Source of the DNA: Cyathus striatus
Taxonomy: Eukaryota; Basidiomycota; Agaricomycetes; Agaricales; Nidulariaceae
Reading direction: 5' to 3'
Assembly (NCBI GenBank): GCA_025738555.1
Contig: JAOVFP010000016.1
Span: forward strand, 2,852,001-2,916,000
Length of the DNA: 64,000 bases
Position 1 is the stretch's first letter. Each line of letters starts with the position of its first letter. Made by a program: the position numbers and the translations under genes. The notes under the pieces are model-generated. The model saw only the letters and a program-made list of their open reading frames with translations. It searched no databases and was not told the DNA's origin. Below, piece by piece: positions 54,694 through 64,000 of this stretch.

Positions 54694-55279
54694 AAGTTTG
54701 ATGACTGTAGGAAACATGTTACAACTGTGACAATAGAGTCTAGGTACAGCTTAGACACTCTGCATGCAGTGTCATACTCATCATTTGATAAACATTGTTA
54801 CACCCCAGCATCACACTCAGCAAATGGTGTCACACTCAACACACAGTATCGCACTCAACACATGGTGTCACACTCAGCTCTGGGTGTCACATGTCAAACT
54901 CAGCACATGGTGTCACACTCAGTCCTGGGTGTCACACTCAGCCCTGGGTGTCACACTCAACACGCAGTATCACACTCAGCACATGGCATCACACTCAGCA
55001 TGCAGTATTACACTCTACTCTTGTATAAGCTTCACATGAATTTCACTGAGTGACATGAATGTCAGGTGAAAAATTCATGTGAATTTTCACTTCATCTTCA
55101 CATGAAATTCATGTCACTTAGTGAAGTTCCTGTGAAATTCATGCAAAATTCACATGAAATTATTAGCAGTGTTCTCACTGAAATTCAGCAAAAATAATGC
55201 AAAAAGTTCACCTGAAATTCACCCATTCATGTAAAATTCACATGAAATTCACATGAAAGGGGGGAGTGTAAAGAGCTCT
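54694..55279 (+). mobile_element. KDZ-related non-autonomous element E3
   Basis: Interrupts gene B between SQPHD and EPQQSS. The right end GGGGAGTGTAAAGAGCTCT matches the family terminus. Flanks CACATGAC (54686-54693) and CACATGAT (55280-55287) agree at 7 of 8. The left part holds GTGTCACACTCA repeats (54760-55020), the right part GAAATTCACATGAAATTC words. The left terminus is not recognisable, so the element may be truncated inside. Confidence 0.65.
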
Positions 55280-56099
55280 CACATGATGAACCACAACAAT
55301 CATCAAATAGAAAAATAAAAAACTACTTTACTCCAGGCAAATACTACTGTGTTGAGACAATATGTGCACCTTGTGGAGTGGTTATTGCCTGGACAAAATT
55401 TGAGAATGCTGAATCACTATACAATATCATGAAGTTCCTTGAGAAGGTATTCCCTACTGAAGAATCTAGGCCAGATTATGTATGTATTGATAAGGCATGC
55501 TTGGTTCTAAGATATCTTCTTCATAAAGATCGAAGAGAGCAGTAGAATACATGGAAAAAAACTACAAGGTTTAGTGTGGACAGCTATCATTACACAGGAC
55601 ACAGAGTTTCAGATTATCTCTGCAGAATATTTTGTAATCCTGCACCATTAGATGGATCAGCTCCAAATCTGGTTATTACTGACTTTGATAAGAATGGACA
55701 TCCATATTTGAAAAGAGCTTTTAATACACAGGTAAGAGCATATATAATAATGATATAAGATGTTTTAATAACTACTTCTTAATAATAGGCATGTGAACAG
55801 CTCAATGCTTGGCTTGGTGGCTTTTAATCCATTTAAAAAAAAATGGCACCACATAACTTTGATTGGTTTCTGTATGCCATGTTATTTTATCATAGCAAAC
55901 ATGTTATACAAAGGCAGGAAAAAGAAAGAGACAGGAAGCTACTGATATTGAAGTGCAAGGTGATGTAGTAGATGATGATGATGATGATGATGATAGTTTT
56001 CCAGCTGATGATATTGTTCTTTAAAAAAATACATACATAGTTTTACATTTTAGCCAACTATAAGTAGAAATGATTATGAATTAACAGTTTTTGTAGTGT

Positions 56100-56289
56100 T
56101 CATTGAGATTTTAAATAGGAAAATTAAGGTATTAAACAGATCTTACAGATTCTGCATAAATCCACACAGAATCCATGCAGAATATGTATGGAATGTGCAC
56201 AGAATTATCACCTATAATAATAAAAATAGCCACTATATAAATTCTGTATGGTATCTATACAGACCTCTTGGGGAAGTGTAAATTACTGC
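56100..56289. repeat. KDZ-2 right subterminal word array and terminus
   Basis: CACAGAATCCATGCAGAAT and ATTCTGTATGG words, then GGGGAAGTGTAAATTACTGC. Same word set as 29215-29445. Confidence 0.75.
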
Positions 56290-57410
56290 TTGGTTCTGCT
56301 TTTTAGGGCATGTGTTGGCCATGTGTCCTTTTTCCTTGCAATAAAAACAGTGTCCTTCACATTTGAGGGTATCAATATCCATTTGGTCACCTCCTTGTGA
56401 TACTGGTAAATTGGCTTGATTTGGGGGTGGTCCTTGTGTCTGAGGGAAACAGGGTCCTTGGTTCTGGGGTTGAAACTAATTAGGTCATGGTCTGCCCTGA
56501 GGGGTATTCTGCATGCCTTGTTGTTGTCCAAAGTTTTGGGGTCATCCAGGATTAGGGGGTTGTCCTTGTCAAGAATTCTTGTTCCTATAAATGTTTCAGT
56601 GTTCTTGGTCAATTTTCTGAGCTACATCATACCATTCCTGTAAGCCTGTTAGTACTTTTCACATGACAATCATTTCAAGTAATCCAGGGTCTAATTTGTC
56701 TCTGAATTTTCTAATGATAGTGGTGTCATTGTATCCAGTTCTTCCTGCTATGGTGGTGAATTTAACTGTAAATTCTTCTACTGTTCAACATCCTTGATAA
56801 AGCTTATCCAATTCATCTTGGGCATCCTGCATGTCCAAACATACTCCAAAGAAATGTAAGAAATCTTCCTTAATCATTTCAAAAGTATGTCCACTCAGAT
56901 GTTCTATAATAACCATAATTTGATCAACCCAGCCTGCTGCTATTTGATTCTTTGATCTGTCTATAAGGCTTAGTATAAACCTTATCTTCATCTCATGGTC
57001 AAGGGGATTTACCCAAGATCCAGTGAAGTATGACTCCAATGATCTCATCTAAGCTTGAGCATGCTTTCTATCTCTGGTGTATTTCTCAGGTTTTTCTATT
57101 TTTAAAGCCTTGTCTGTGACTGTATCATGTTGCCTTCTTGCCATCATAGAGGTGGCTTCAGCTACTTCAATTACTGGAGCATATAGCCTGAAAATTCCTC
57201 TAGCAGCAAATTTAATGGCATCTACTAGAAGGTGTACTCAACTTCCTTGTCCAGTTTGGACTGGTGGGTTAGGTGGTGGTAATGGTGGAGGATTGGAGGA
57301 TTGTGGTAATGGAACATTCATTCCTTTGGGGGTCAGAGGGTGTGTGAATAGTCCTAGAGGTGGTACTTGTGGGTAGTAGGCAAATGGGGCAAGGTTTTCA
57401 GCTTCCATTA
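56290..57410 (-). pseudogene. Gypsy-2 gag with zinc knuckle
   Basis: Reverse-strand reading from ATG 57410: a Pro-rich start (MEAENLAPFAYYPQ; NPPPLPPPNPP), an alpha-helical gag core (LESYFTGSWVNPLDHEMKIRF, GWVDQIMVIIEHLSGHTF, DELDKLYQGC), QEWYDVAQKI, a Pro/Gln-rich stretch and the zinc knuckle CFYCKEKGHMANTC. It breaks at KKQNQ where KDZ-2 inserted and continues at 29214. Several in-frame stops are present. Layout matches Retrotrans_gag proteins of chromoviruses. Confidence 0.88.
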
Positions 57411-58112
57411 TAGATTAAAATAGATTGAATGATCAGTAATATAATCTTGTGGGTAAACCGGGGTAAGAAGATGAGGTGAAGGAGTTTGGTGGTAAAAGAG
57501 AGTTTGGGCAAGAGAGGGGTAGGTGTTGGGATTGAAGTTGGAGTTGTCAGAATCTACTGACACATCTCTCCAGTTGAAGTGAGGGGTAGGGATACAGATA
57601 CAGGGTCTGTCCTGTGGGACACACCCTCGAACAGGGTTGAAACAGATAGAGAATCAAGACAAAGGAGTGTAGATAGGAATGGATTTGGAGGAAATGTGAT
57701 ATGTACAGGAATGGAGGGTGTGACAGGTCTGAGATCAGGTGATAGGTGCCAGAGTGAAAACATAACAGATGCTTTTGAAGGGGTTTGGAGACTAGCGAAA
57801 CATCCTAAGTCTCACACACACCAATTTGCAGATAGTACTAGCAGGGGCAATATGTGGTAGCCTCTCCAGTTACTGGCACCATGCCAAACTCAAGGCAGAG
57901 AGCCTTAGAAGATTGGTAATTTGGAAGTGTCAGGCTCAATGTTACACTATCCTCTCATGTGTCCAAGCACAACAATCAAGACTATCAAACAGGGTGTACA
58001 TCTATGGATCCAAAAGTCCAAGACAAGAAACAAGGTGAAAGAGAAAAAGTTTTGCTGGGGGTTGACTAAAGGAGAGTTCAAGGTCGAGAAATGAGGTAGA
58101 TTCTTGTGCTTT
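57411..58112 (-). other. Gypsy-2 leader
   Basis: Untranslated leader between gag and the 5' LTR. No tRNA-type primer site (TGG...) is evident next to the LTR, so this Gypsy may self-prime, as Tf1-like elements do; this is inference. Overlapping short frames are not genes. Confidence 0.5.
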
Positions 58113-59113
58113 TGTTAGCAACAGACAAGCAAAAAGCTCAAACTCAAACTCAAACACATAAATCAAAGGAGAAAAGTGAATCTTATTGTGAGTCTGGAAT
58201 AAACTAGCACAATAATAGAGAATTAACTAATTAGAGAGACCATATTTATAGTAATTGTCCATGAGGAAATCACATGTACTGTACCAGCCTGTATGGAAGA
58301 AATGGAGTTTGAGGCTGTGACAAGATTTTTTGACTCAATGATAGCAATGAGGGCTATTAAGTGCATAACAGCCCTCAAACTTAGCAACCTAGATTGTCAG
58401 GTGGTGGGAAACAACAGAATATTCTGCATAGTTCAATAGTTGAAGTTAATTACCATAAATGTTAAGTTAAAGCTAATATGACAATGAAAATAATGTAGAA
58501 AGTATTTTAGTTATAATAAAGTGAATTTTTTGCCTTCCTACCCACTGTTTCCTGCCTGAAATGACAAAACACTCTACAATATGGCTGAGAAGCTCTCAGG
58601 TCCACCTCAGGAGCTCATATCACAAATCAATCACCTTAAAAACCTCCTAAAAAAACCTCCCAAATCCCCACCTCTTAAGCCCTCCTCTTTATACAATTTC
58701 TATATTGACCCCTCTGAAATCACATATAGTGTTATTTACTTATTTTTCGCATTTTTTAACTAAAAAAGTTTTTAATATTGTGGCTCTGAGCTAGTAATGG
58801 GACCTGCATGATGCATGACTGAGGGTAAAATTAGCAATGCAACCAGGCCTGTGTTATGCATGATGTTGCCTCCATACAGGCTGGTACAGTACTTTAGCCT
58901 ACACTATAACACATGTTACTGTGCTTTTACATTACAAACTCATGTACTATGTATGTAAAGAGCATGGCCAAACTGTGGAACTGTGCCCATAGTCTTGATG
59001 AATAATATATGTTGATATGCATGGTGTCCGCATTGTGTGTCACATGACTAATCACATGACAAGATAAGATAAGATGTCAGAGAATTAGATAAGATAAGGA
59101 CGAGATCCTAACA
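58113..59113 (-). repeat. Gypsy-2 5' LTR with MITE inside
   Basis: About 390 bp of LTR plus a 609-bp MITE. It matches 24424-25339 once TRIM-2 and the MITE are removed. Confidence 0.9.
58280..58888. mobile_element. MITE with 18-bp TIRs, TSD GTAC
   Basis: Perfect terminal inverted repeats TGTACCAGCCTGTATGGA. GTAC flanks at 58276-58279 and 58889-58892. The other Gypsy-2 LTR (near 24590) shows the empty site CATGTACTTTAGCC. The short frame at 58581 is not supported as a gene. Superfamily not assigned. Confidence 0.88.
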
Positions 59114-59574
59114 AATTGATGTGGTCACTGATCATAAGAACCTTGAATACTTCTCCACTACCAAGATCCTCACTTGTCATCAAGCCCATTGGTCAGAGTA
59201 TCTTTCTCAATTCAATCTAGTTATACATTTTCATCTGGGGAAGCTCAGAGCTAAACTAGATGCATTAACTAGACGCTGGGACATCTATTCTAAAGAGGGG
59301 GATAACAACTATGCCACAGTCAATCTGCATAACTTTAGACCAGTTTTCACTCAAGAACAACTCACTACTTCATTGTGAGCCACTATTCTTTTCCTGCCCA
59401 TTCTCAGAGCTAGCATAGTTATGAACATTGAGCAGCTTCATCATGATATCTTGATCACTCAACCTACTGATACTGTTGCTGCCATTCATCTCTGAGATCC
59501 CACTGGTTGTTGGTCAGTCAGAACAGACAAATTACTCCATCTTGATGAATGTATCTATGTTCCCAATGACAACT
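59114..59574 (+). pseudogene. Gypsy-1 RNase H end and linker
   Basis: Continues from 24423: VVTDHKNLEYFSTTKILTCHQAHW, the conserved end of the Gypsy RNase H, then LDALTRRWDIY and a linker up to ECIYVPNDN, where the MITE at 59575 inserts. Confidence 0.88.
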
Positions 59575-60511
59575 AGGCAATGGCACAGGTACACCATACC
59601 TGCACAGGTCATGGGTATGGGTACTGGCAGGTATGGGTATGGGTTAAGCTTTTGGAACCCATAACCCACAAGTACCCATAGGCAATATACATATATTAAA
59701 TAAAAATGAGAACTAACAATTTGCAGTGGGCCCAGCACCTTTAGAATAGATGTCTACAGTTTACTTCATAATATAACAAAAACTGAGAATCCATTTCTGC
59801 ATTTTGTTCAGCCCATGGGGTTAAACTTAGGTGGCAGACCTATATGTAATTCATTAGTATCATTGTCGCTACTCCTATTTGCACTCGATCTATTACATAT
59901 TATGGAACCACATTGTCCTTCATCATATGGTTCTAATGATGCCACAATCATATTTTTAGGCCAGCTCATCCCAAAGTTATAATAAATATACATTCAATCT
60001 TCTCATTTACATATAAATTAGATTCTACTTTATTTGCTTCATTTCTAAAATCTCAATGTTGCTTTTGCTCTCTCTGCTTCATTTTTAACCCCTCTGTTTC
60101 ATGCCTATAATATACTACATATAAATAGTTGTACTCTAGTTCATTATAATTTGATGTTTATTGTTTTGAGTATACTAGACTTTCCTAGTACAATTCCCAT
60201 GCCATTGCCTACCTGAAGATAGTATCGTACAGCTGCCAATTTTAACTTGATTCAGCTGAGTGATTACATATTGCAAGCCCTGTAATGTATGTACAAAACA
60301 AGCTATTGTACATATTATTTGTGTGTCTGGTCTGAGTGCTATGACATATTTCATCTTATATTCTTTCTTATTCTAAAATGTGTAAATATTAGTAAAACCC
60401 ATGGGTTGTGATACCCATGGGAACCTGTACCCATTCTCACAGGTATGGGTTAGCATGGGTACAGGTATGGGTTGAGCTCTGGATACCCATGGGTTACCTG
60501 TGTCATTGCCT
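59575..60511. mobile_element. MITE, TIR AGGCAATGRCACAGGTA, 10-bp flanking repeat
   Basis: Terminal inverted repeats AGGCAATGGCACAGGTA and AGGCAATGACACAGGTA (one mismatch) flanked by AATGACAACT on both sides (59565-59574 and 60512-60521). Subterminal repeats of ATGGGTATGGGTA. The 8-10 bp duplication suggests hAT or MULE descent. No gene. Confidence 0.85.
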
Positions 60512-61847
60512 AATGACAACTCCCTTCACCTTTGTGTCATCCAGTACAAGCATGATCACATCCTCACTGGACACCCTGGTCAAAACAAGACCTTGTCCAT
60601 CATCAGGTGTGAATACACTTGGCCTGGACTCTGCACTTATATCAAGGACTACTGTAAGTCCTGTACTACTTGCATGCAATATAAACCCCAAAGGCATTGA
60701 CCCTATGGCACTTTGAAGCAACTTCCAATTCCAGGATGTCCATGGAGTTCTATATAAATGGATTTTATCAAAACACTTCCTAAGTCCAGTTCAGAAGAGT
60801 ATAACTCCATTCTGGTCATTGTAGATTGTTTCAGCAAGCAGGCAATCTTTATTCCCTGTTATAACACTATTACCTCCACTCAACTTGCTCAACTCTTTGT
60901 CTTTCATGTATTTTCTAAACATGGTGTTCCAGAGCATGTTACCTCCAACAGAGGCTCAGAGTTCATCTCTCATTTCTTTCATTCATTGAGCAAAGTCCTC
61001 AACATGACCTTGCACTTTACCTCTGGGTATTACCCAGAGGGCAATGGACAAACAGAACATATCAACCAGGTTCTAGAACAATATATCCATATCTACTGCA
61101 ACTACCAGCAGGACAACTGGGCTGTTCTACTCCCTCTTGCTGAGTTCATATATAATAATACTCTGAGCTCAACCACTAATACAACCCCCTTATTTACCAA
61201 CAAAGGTTATCACCCAGCAATAACAGTTCATTCTGAATGAGATGTTACTGCAGCCAAAGCACAGGAATTTGCTATTGACCTCCAAGAACTTCATGAACTC
61301 CTCAAAACTGAAATAGCACTTGCCCAAAAACGCTATCAAGTTGGAGCAGACAACCATCAGTTGCCAGCTCCAGAGTTCAAGGTTGGAACAAAGGCTTTTT
61401 TCTGCACTAAGTTTTTCAAATCTACTCATCTGGCAAAAAAGTTTGCTGAAAAGTATTATGGTCCATATGAGATTATTGCCAAGACTGGTTCCCACTCTTG
61501 CACCTTATGCTTCCCCACCAACTTTCATTCAGTTCATCCAGTCTTCCATGTCTCTATGCTCAATGCTTGAGCCAGCCACAGAAAATCCTCTCCCTGAACA
61601 TAAAATACCTCCACCCCCTCCAGTGAAACTCAATGGTGACATTGAGTATGAAGTCAGCAAAATCTGTGACTCCAAGTTAGATCATCATTGCAAATGCAAA
61701 CTCTGGTATCTAGTCCACTGGTCTGGATACAAGGGCACAGACAAAGAGTTAACTTGGCTAGCTGCAACAGAGCTAGAGCATGCTTTTGAACTTATTGAGA
61801 AATTCCATTCAAAATATCCTGATAAGCCCAATCCAGACACCACTTAG
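60512..61847 (+). pseudogene. Gypsy-1 integrase with C-terminal chromodomain
   Basis: HDHILTGHPGQNKT and CKSCTTC give the zinc region. The core reads MDFIKTLPKS (first Asp), HVTSNRGSEFISHF (second position, Asn where Asp is expected) and GNGQTEHINQVLEQY (Glu). EKYYGPYEIIAKTGSHSC and HPVFHVSMLN follow, then in another frame a chromodomain (YEVSKICDSK, LWYLVHWSGYKGTDKELTWLA) to the stop at 61847. Stops at the CGA-prone positions QRH-PYG and HSE-DVT and the D-to-N change mean it is inactive. Confidence 0.9.
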
Positions 61848-62178
61848 ATTTTACTCTGCTCTAACTCATTTTACTCCACTTTCACTCTTTTTCTTAGTTT
61901 CAGTACAGCAAAAACAATTCAAACTCCAAAACCTACAAAACATTTCTCCAGTCTATGCACATTTTCCTCTGTATCATTTACTCCACCTCTGGCATTGCAC
62001 TCAGCAAAATCTCCAGAGTTCACTGCTGAATAAGCAGTACTATTTCCTATCTGGCTCAAAGGCCTCAAAGGCTTGGCCTTAATGGGAGGATACTGTCATA
62101 TCCATGACAATCATTCCAAACCATTGGAGCTAACTCTGGGTTTACTCTGCATTTTGTATGTTTTCTCCAAACTGTGTA

Positions 62179-62942
62179 AGGTAGGTGACATCAGAAACTG
62201 GCACCCTTATGTAATCAGCTTAGTAAGCGCCAAGAGGGGCAAAATCTGGGGTTCCAGAAAATAAAAAAATTATAAACCTGAAATTTCACCAGAAGCCAAG
62301 GTGGAAATAATTCCCTAGGTACTCATAAGTATGATATTCCAACCAAGTAGATATAAAAATATACCAAAGTGCACTGTGCTATATGTTGTTAGATATATTC
62401 ACCCAACAAGTTCTTATTGACAGAAGATTGACAGATTGATATAAAAATATTAGACACCAACATTGTAACAAGATTTCTGCTGAGTTATCTGCTCCCTTAT
62501 CACCTTCCTTGCTCTCTATTATTCTCTATTCTCTCTCCATCCACCCTCTCTATTCTTGTTACTTCTGACATATGTCACAGGTTGTGACATGGTGTTACAT
62601 TGTGTCACATGATGAATATTACATAATCAGGAACATATTACATAAGGTGCAAAATCTTCGAGGTCAAAAAATCCAAATGCCTTTTGAACCATTGCAAAAG
62701 CTTTAAAATGATGTTTTAAGCCATTTCCTACTTGAAAACTTAGACCCTAGATTTCTCAGGATATACTCAAAAAAAATTTAAAAAAATTTGAACATTTTGT
62801 TCCAATTACATTAAGCTACACATTGTTGGAGTTAGATTTGCATAGAAATGATGTGTGAGGGAGCAATTTCAGAAGTTGTGAAGACAAGATTTTGTATTAC
62901 ATAAGGGTGCCGGTTTCTAATGTCGCCTACCTTATACTTATT
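62179..62942. mobile_element. MITE with ~38-bp TIRs, TSD TA
   Basis: Terminal inverted repeats begin AGGTAGGTGACATCAG and AGGTAGGCGACATTAG and extend through GGCACCCTTATGTAAT. TA flanks both sides, and the second LTR copy (CTGTATAC near 63280) shows the empty site. This fits a Tc1/mariner or Fot1-type MITE. It contains a partial solo LTR-B. Confidence 0.85.
62387..62570 (+). mobile_element. Solo LTR-B with internal deletion, TSD TATGT
   Basis: Both LTR ends remain (TTAGATAT and TTCTGACA) but most of the middle is lost or diverged, leaving 184 bp. TATGT is duplicated at 62382-62386 and 62571-62575. Confidence 0.8.
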
Positions 62943-63193
62943 ATATATCAAACTCTTCCTTACTATTGTTTACTTGTAACTGTTTACTTGTTCCTTCCCT
63001 TTAATATTTCTACCTTGTTCTCTGGCTGCAGCCATTTTATCTATGACTATAATCTAGAAGTGTACTACTAGTTTACTATGGTCTACATTCTATGGTGTTT
63101 ACTTACCCCTAGAATGCCACATACCCATGGGCATTACTCCATACACATTTGGACAAAGTATTTTACTATATAAACTACTCCTGTAATGTAGAT

Positions 63194-64000
63194 TGTCATA
63201 TCCATGACAAAGTTCCTAGGACCAATGCAAGTTGATATTATGTTTTCATCCAAGGAATGTATGTTTCCTCTGGACTGTATACATTTGTTATATATGGAAC
63301 TCTTACTTACTTAATGTTTACTTGTCATTGTTTACTTGTCCCTTCCCTTTATTACTACTATTCGTTCTATGCCTTTTCATATCTTCTAGTTCATTTCATA
63401 ACTCCCATTCCTATTAGTTTTACCCCATTCCTCATCATCACCATAACTATCAGTGTTATATGTTGACTGTAATCTAGAGGCATGAAACTAGTCTACTGTA
63501 GTCTACATTCTCTGGAGTTACTTATCCCCCAGTATGCCACAAACCCATAGACACTAACTCCCTCTGCATCCAGGACAAAGTAATGACTATATAAACTACT
63601 TCACTTTGTAGGTAGACTACAGTTTTGAATCAACTACATTAACACCCTTTCCTTCACTTGGGACTTGTTCCAACTCTGAGTTATCAGCATCAACTCTGCC
63701 TTCTTCTAAATATGGAATGAGAAGTTCAAGGGGTGCAACACATAAGTTGAAGCTGATGTTCCATTACTCCTGTACTTCATTCATTACCCCTGAGCCATTT
63801 ACTTACATGCTCTCTTGTCAATAGACCCTTCTTCATAGTTCAACCCTTAGTGGTTGGAATGGGATGTGACATAGATAGACTTCAGTTTCGAATCAACTAT
63901 GTTTACACCTTTCTCCCACTTGGGTCTTGAGCCAACTCCACTATTTTGCTACTTACTCTGCTTTGTTCTAAATATGGAACTGGAAGTCCAAGGTGTGCAA
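63194..64000 (+). repeat. Gypsy-1 LTR copy 2, runs off the window
   Basis: Starts TGTCATATCCATGACA again, follows copy 1 closely (TTTACTTGTCCCTTCCCTT, CTATATAAACTACTTC), and continues past the TATA box. It includes a roughly 264-bp-spaced direct repeat (TTGAATCAACTACATTAACACC and a variant). The end is outside the window. Confidence 0.7.

Larger units (their letters stand above)
52689..56024 (+). pseudogene. KDZ-2 gene B: CxC5/CxC6-type KDZ-associated transposase, decayed
   Basis: A paralogue of 45656-50493 with the same order: FPDISFKTFSKFISNNYSSE, ICPVTAVCQTNTC cluster, ICNKCKTQYSAD, AAVNAIYSFHAS, HTCAECTHVYQD, then past a solo LTR-B the CxC6-like cluster (THCAFEGC, VFCEVHEAF, CCCIQGCTN, ACNDHQAEW). 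After insert E3 come CVETICAPCGVVIAW, YVCIDKAC, SVDSYHYTGH, CNPAPLDGSAPN, RAFNTQ, intron, ACEQLNAWLGG and an Asp run. Stops aligned with Arg in KDZ-1 (for example before VYLNSAKY) fit CGA-to-TGA decay. The start is uncertain; the ATG at 52689 opens the frame but a later one is possible. Confidence 0.82.
29215..56289 (+). mobile_element. KDZ-2, 27-kb KDZ-type element (with nested insertions)
   Basis: The left end AGCTCTTTACACTGAG and right end GGAAGTGTAAATTACTGC share the TTTACACT terminus of this family. The flanks TTGGTTTG (29207-29214) and TTGGTTCT (56290-56297) agree at 6 of 8 positions, a decayed TSD. Removing the whole span rejoins the Gypsy-2 frame exactly (CPKKQNQ to GLYVQHN). Both ends carry the same private subterminal word (ACAGAATCTGTATGGA-like). 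Contents: tRNA-like segment, C-rich block, accessory gene A (right part), CxC5/CxC6 KDZ transposase gene B, and the nested KDZ-1 element. Confidence 0.7.
24424..59113 (-). mobile_element. Gypsy-2 chromodomain retrotransposon, reverse orientation, TSD AATTG
   Basis: Two LTRs (24424-25339 and 58113-59113), both starting TGTTAGCAACAGACAAGC on +, are flanked by AATTG at 24419-24423 and 59114-59118. Coding orientation is reverse: gag near 57.4 kb, protease at 28.2 kb, integrase and chromodomain at 25.6-27.2 kb, polypurine tract at 25340-25353 (reads AAAGAGGAGGTAAA). Without later insertions the element would be about 6-7 kb; the 34.7-kb span is due to a nested 27-kb KDZ element, TRIM-2, a MITE and solo LTRs. 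RT and RNase H are absent, so it was non-autonomous or decayed. Confidence 0.92.
62094..63193 (+). repeat. Gypsy-1 3' LTR copy 1 (interrupted, 3' truncated)
   Basis: A purine tract AATGGGAGGATAC precedes TGTCATATCCATGACA at 62094. The copy is interrupted by a MITE (62179-62942) and ends soon after a TATATAAACTACT box, where a second copy begins at 63194. Confidence 0.75.

Noticed and set aside
25577..56024. TGA read as tryptophan in the mobile elements
   Set aside because: Some TGAs fall where Trp is expected, but others align with Arg in the paralogue, TAG stops also occur, and the intact Copia and gag ORFs use TGG and end with normal stops. Decay explains the pattern.

Overview
This 64-kb window looks like one large nested transposon cluster from a repeat-rich basidiomycete nuclear genome, most likely an Agaricomycete. 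The evidence is KDZ-type transposase genes with CxC-style cysteine clusters, chromodomain Gypsy elements, Copia elements, short GT-AG introns and an Agaricomycete-type DDE transposase. The genus cannot be named. I found no convincing host housekeeping gene, rRNA or functional tRNA.

Layout, left to right. 0-5 kb holds a solo LTR and a decayed DDE transposase gene. 5.4-11 kb holds a full-length, apparently young Copia element (5611-10809) inserted in a 65-bp tandem array. 11.3-15.1 kb holds a reversed Copia fragment, a tRNA-bearing TRIM solo LTR and a gag-only LTR element. 15.1-17.0 kb holds the C-terminal half of a KDZ transposase. 17.5-20.3 kb holds three solo LTRs nested inside one another, another TRIM LTR and a 61-bp minisatellite. 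From 20.4 kb to the end lies a decayed forward chromodomain Gypsy (Gypsy-1), split by everything inside it.

Nesting in the right two thirds is unusually readable because most insertions keep their target-site duplications (TSDs). Gypsy-1 is split at 24424-59113 by a reverse chromodomain Gypsy (Gypsy-2, TSD AATTG). Gypsy-2 is split at about 29215-56289 by a 27-kb KDZ-type element (KDZ-2). KDZ-2 is split at 37591-51062 by a 13.5-kb KDZ-type element (KDZ-1, 8-10 bp TSD). KDZ-1 in turn holds a gag-only element, a TRIM LTR, solo LTRs and a small KDZ-related element.

Four LTR families (Copia/LTR-A, the gag-only LTR-B family, TRIM-1 and TRIM-2) carry the same primer site, GGTTATGGGCCCC, directly after the 5' LTR. 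It is complementary to the anticodon arm of initiator tRNA-Met, which implies half-tRNA priming. This suggests that the gag-only and TRIM elements borrow the Copia machinery. Both TRIM families also carry a 73-nt tRNA-like cloverleaf with A and B boxes inside the LTR. The KDZ-related elements share a terminal motif but each has its own short subterminal repeat word, present at both ends where both ends are intact. I consider the tRNA-bearing LTRs and the private-word KDZ family the most likely new biology here.
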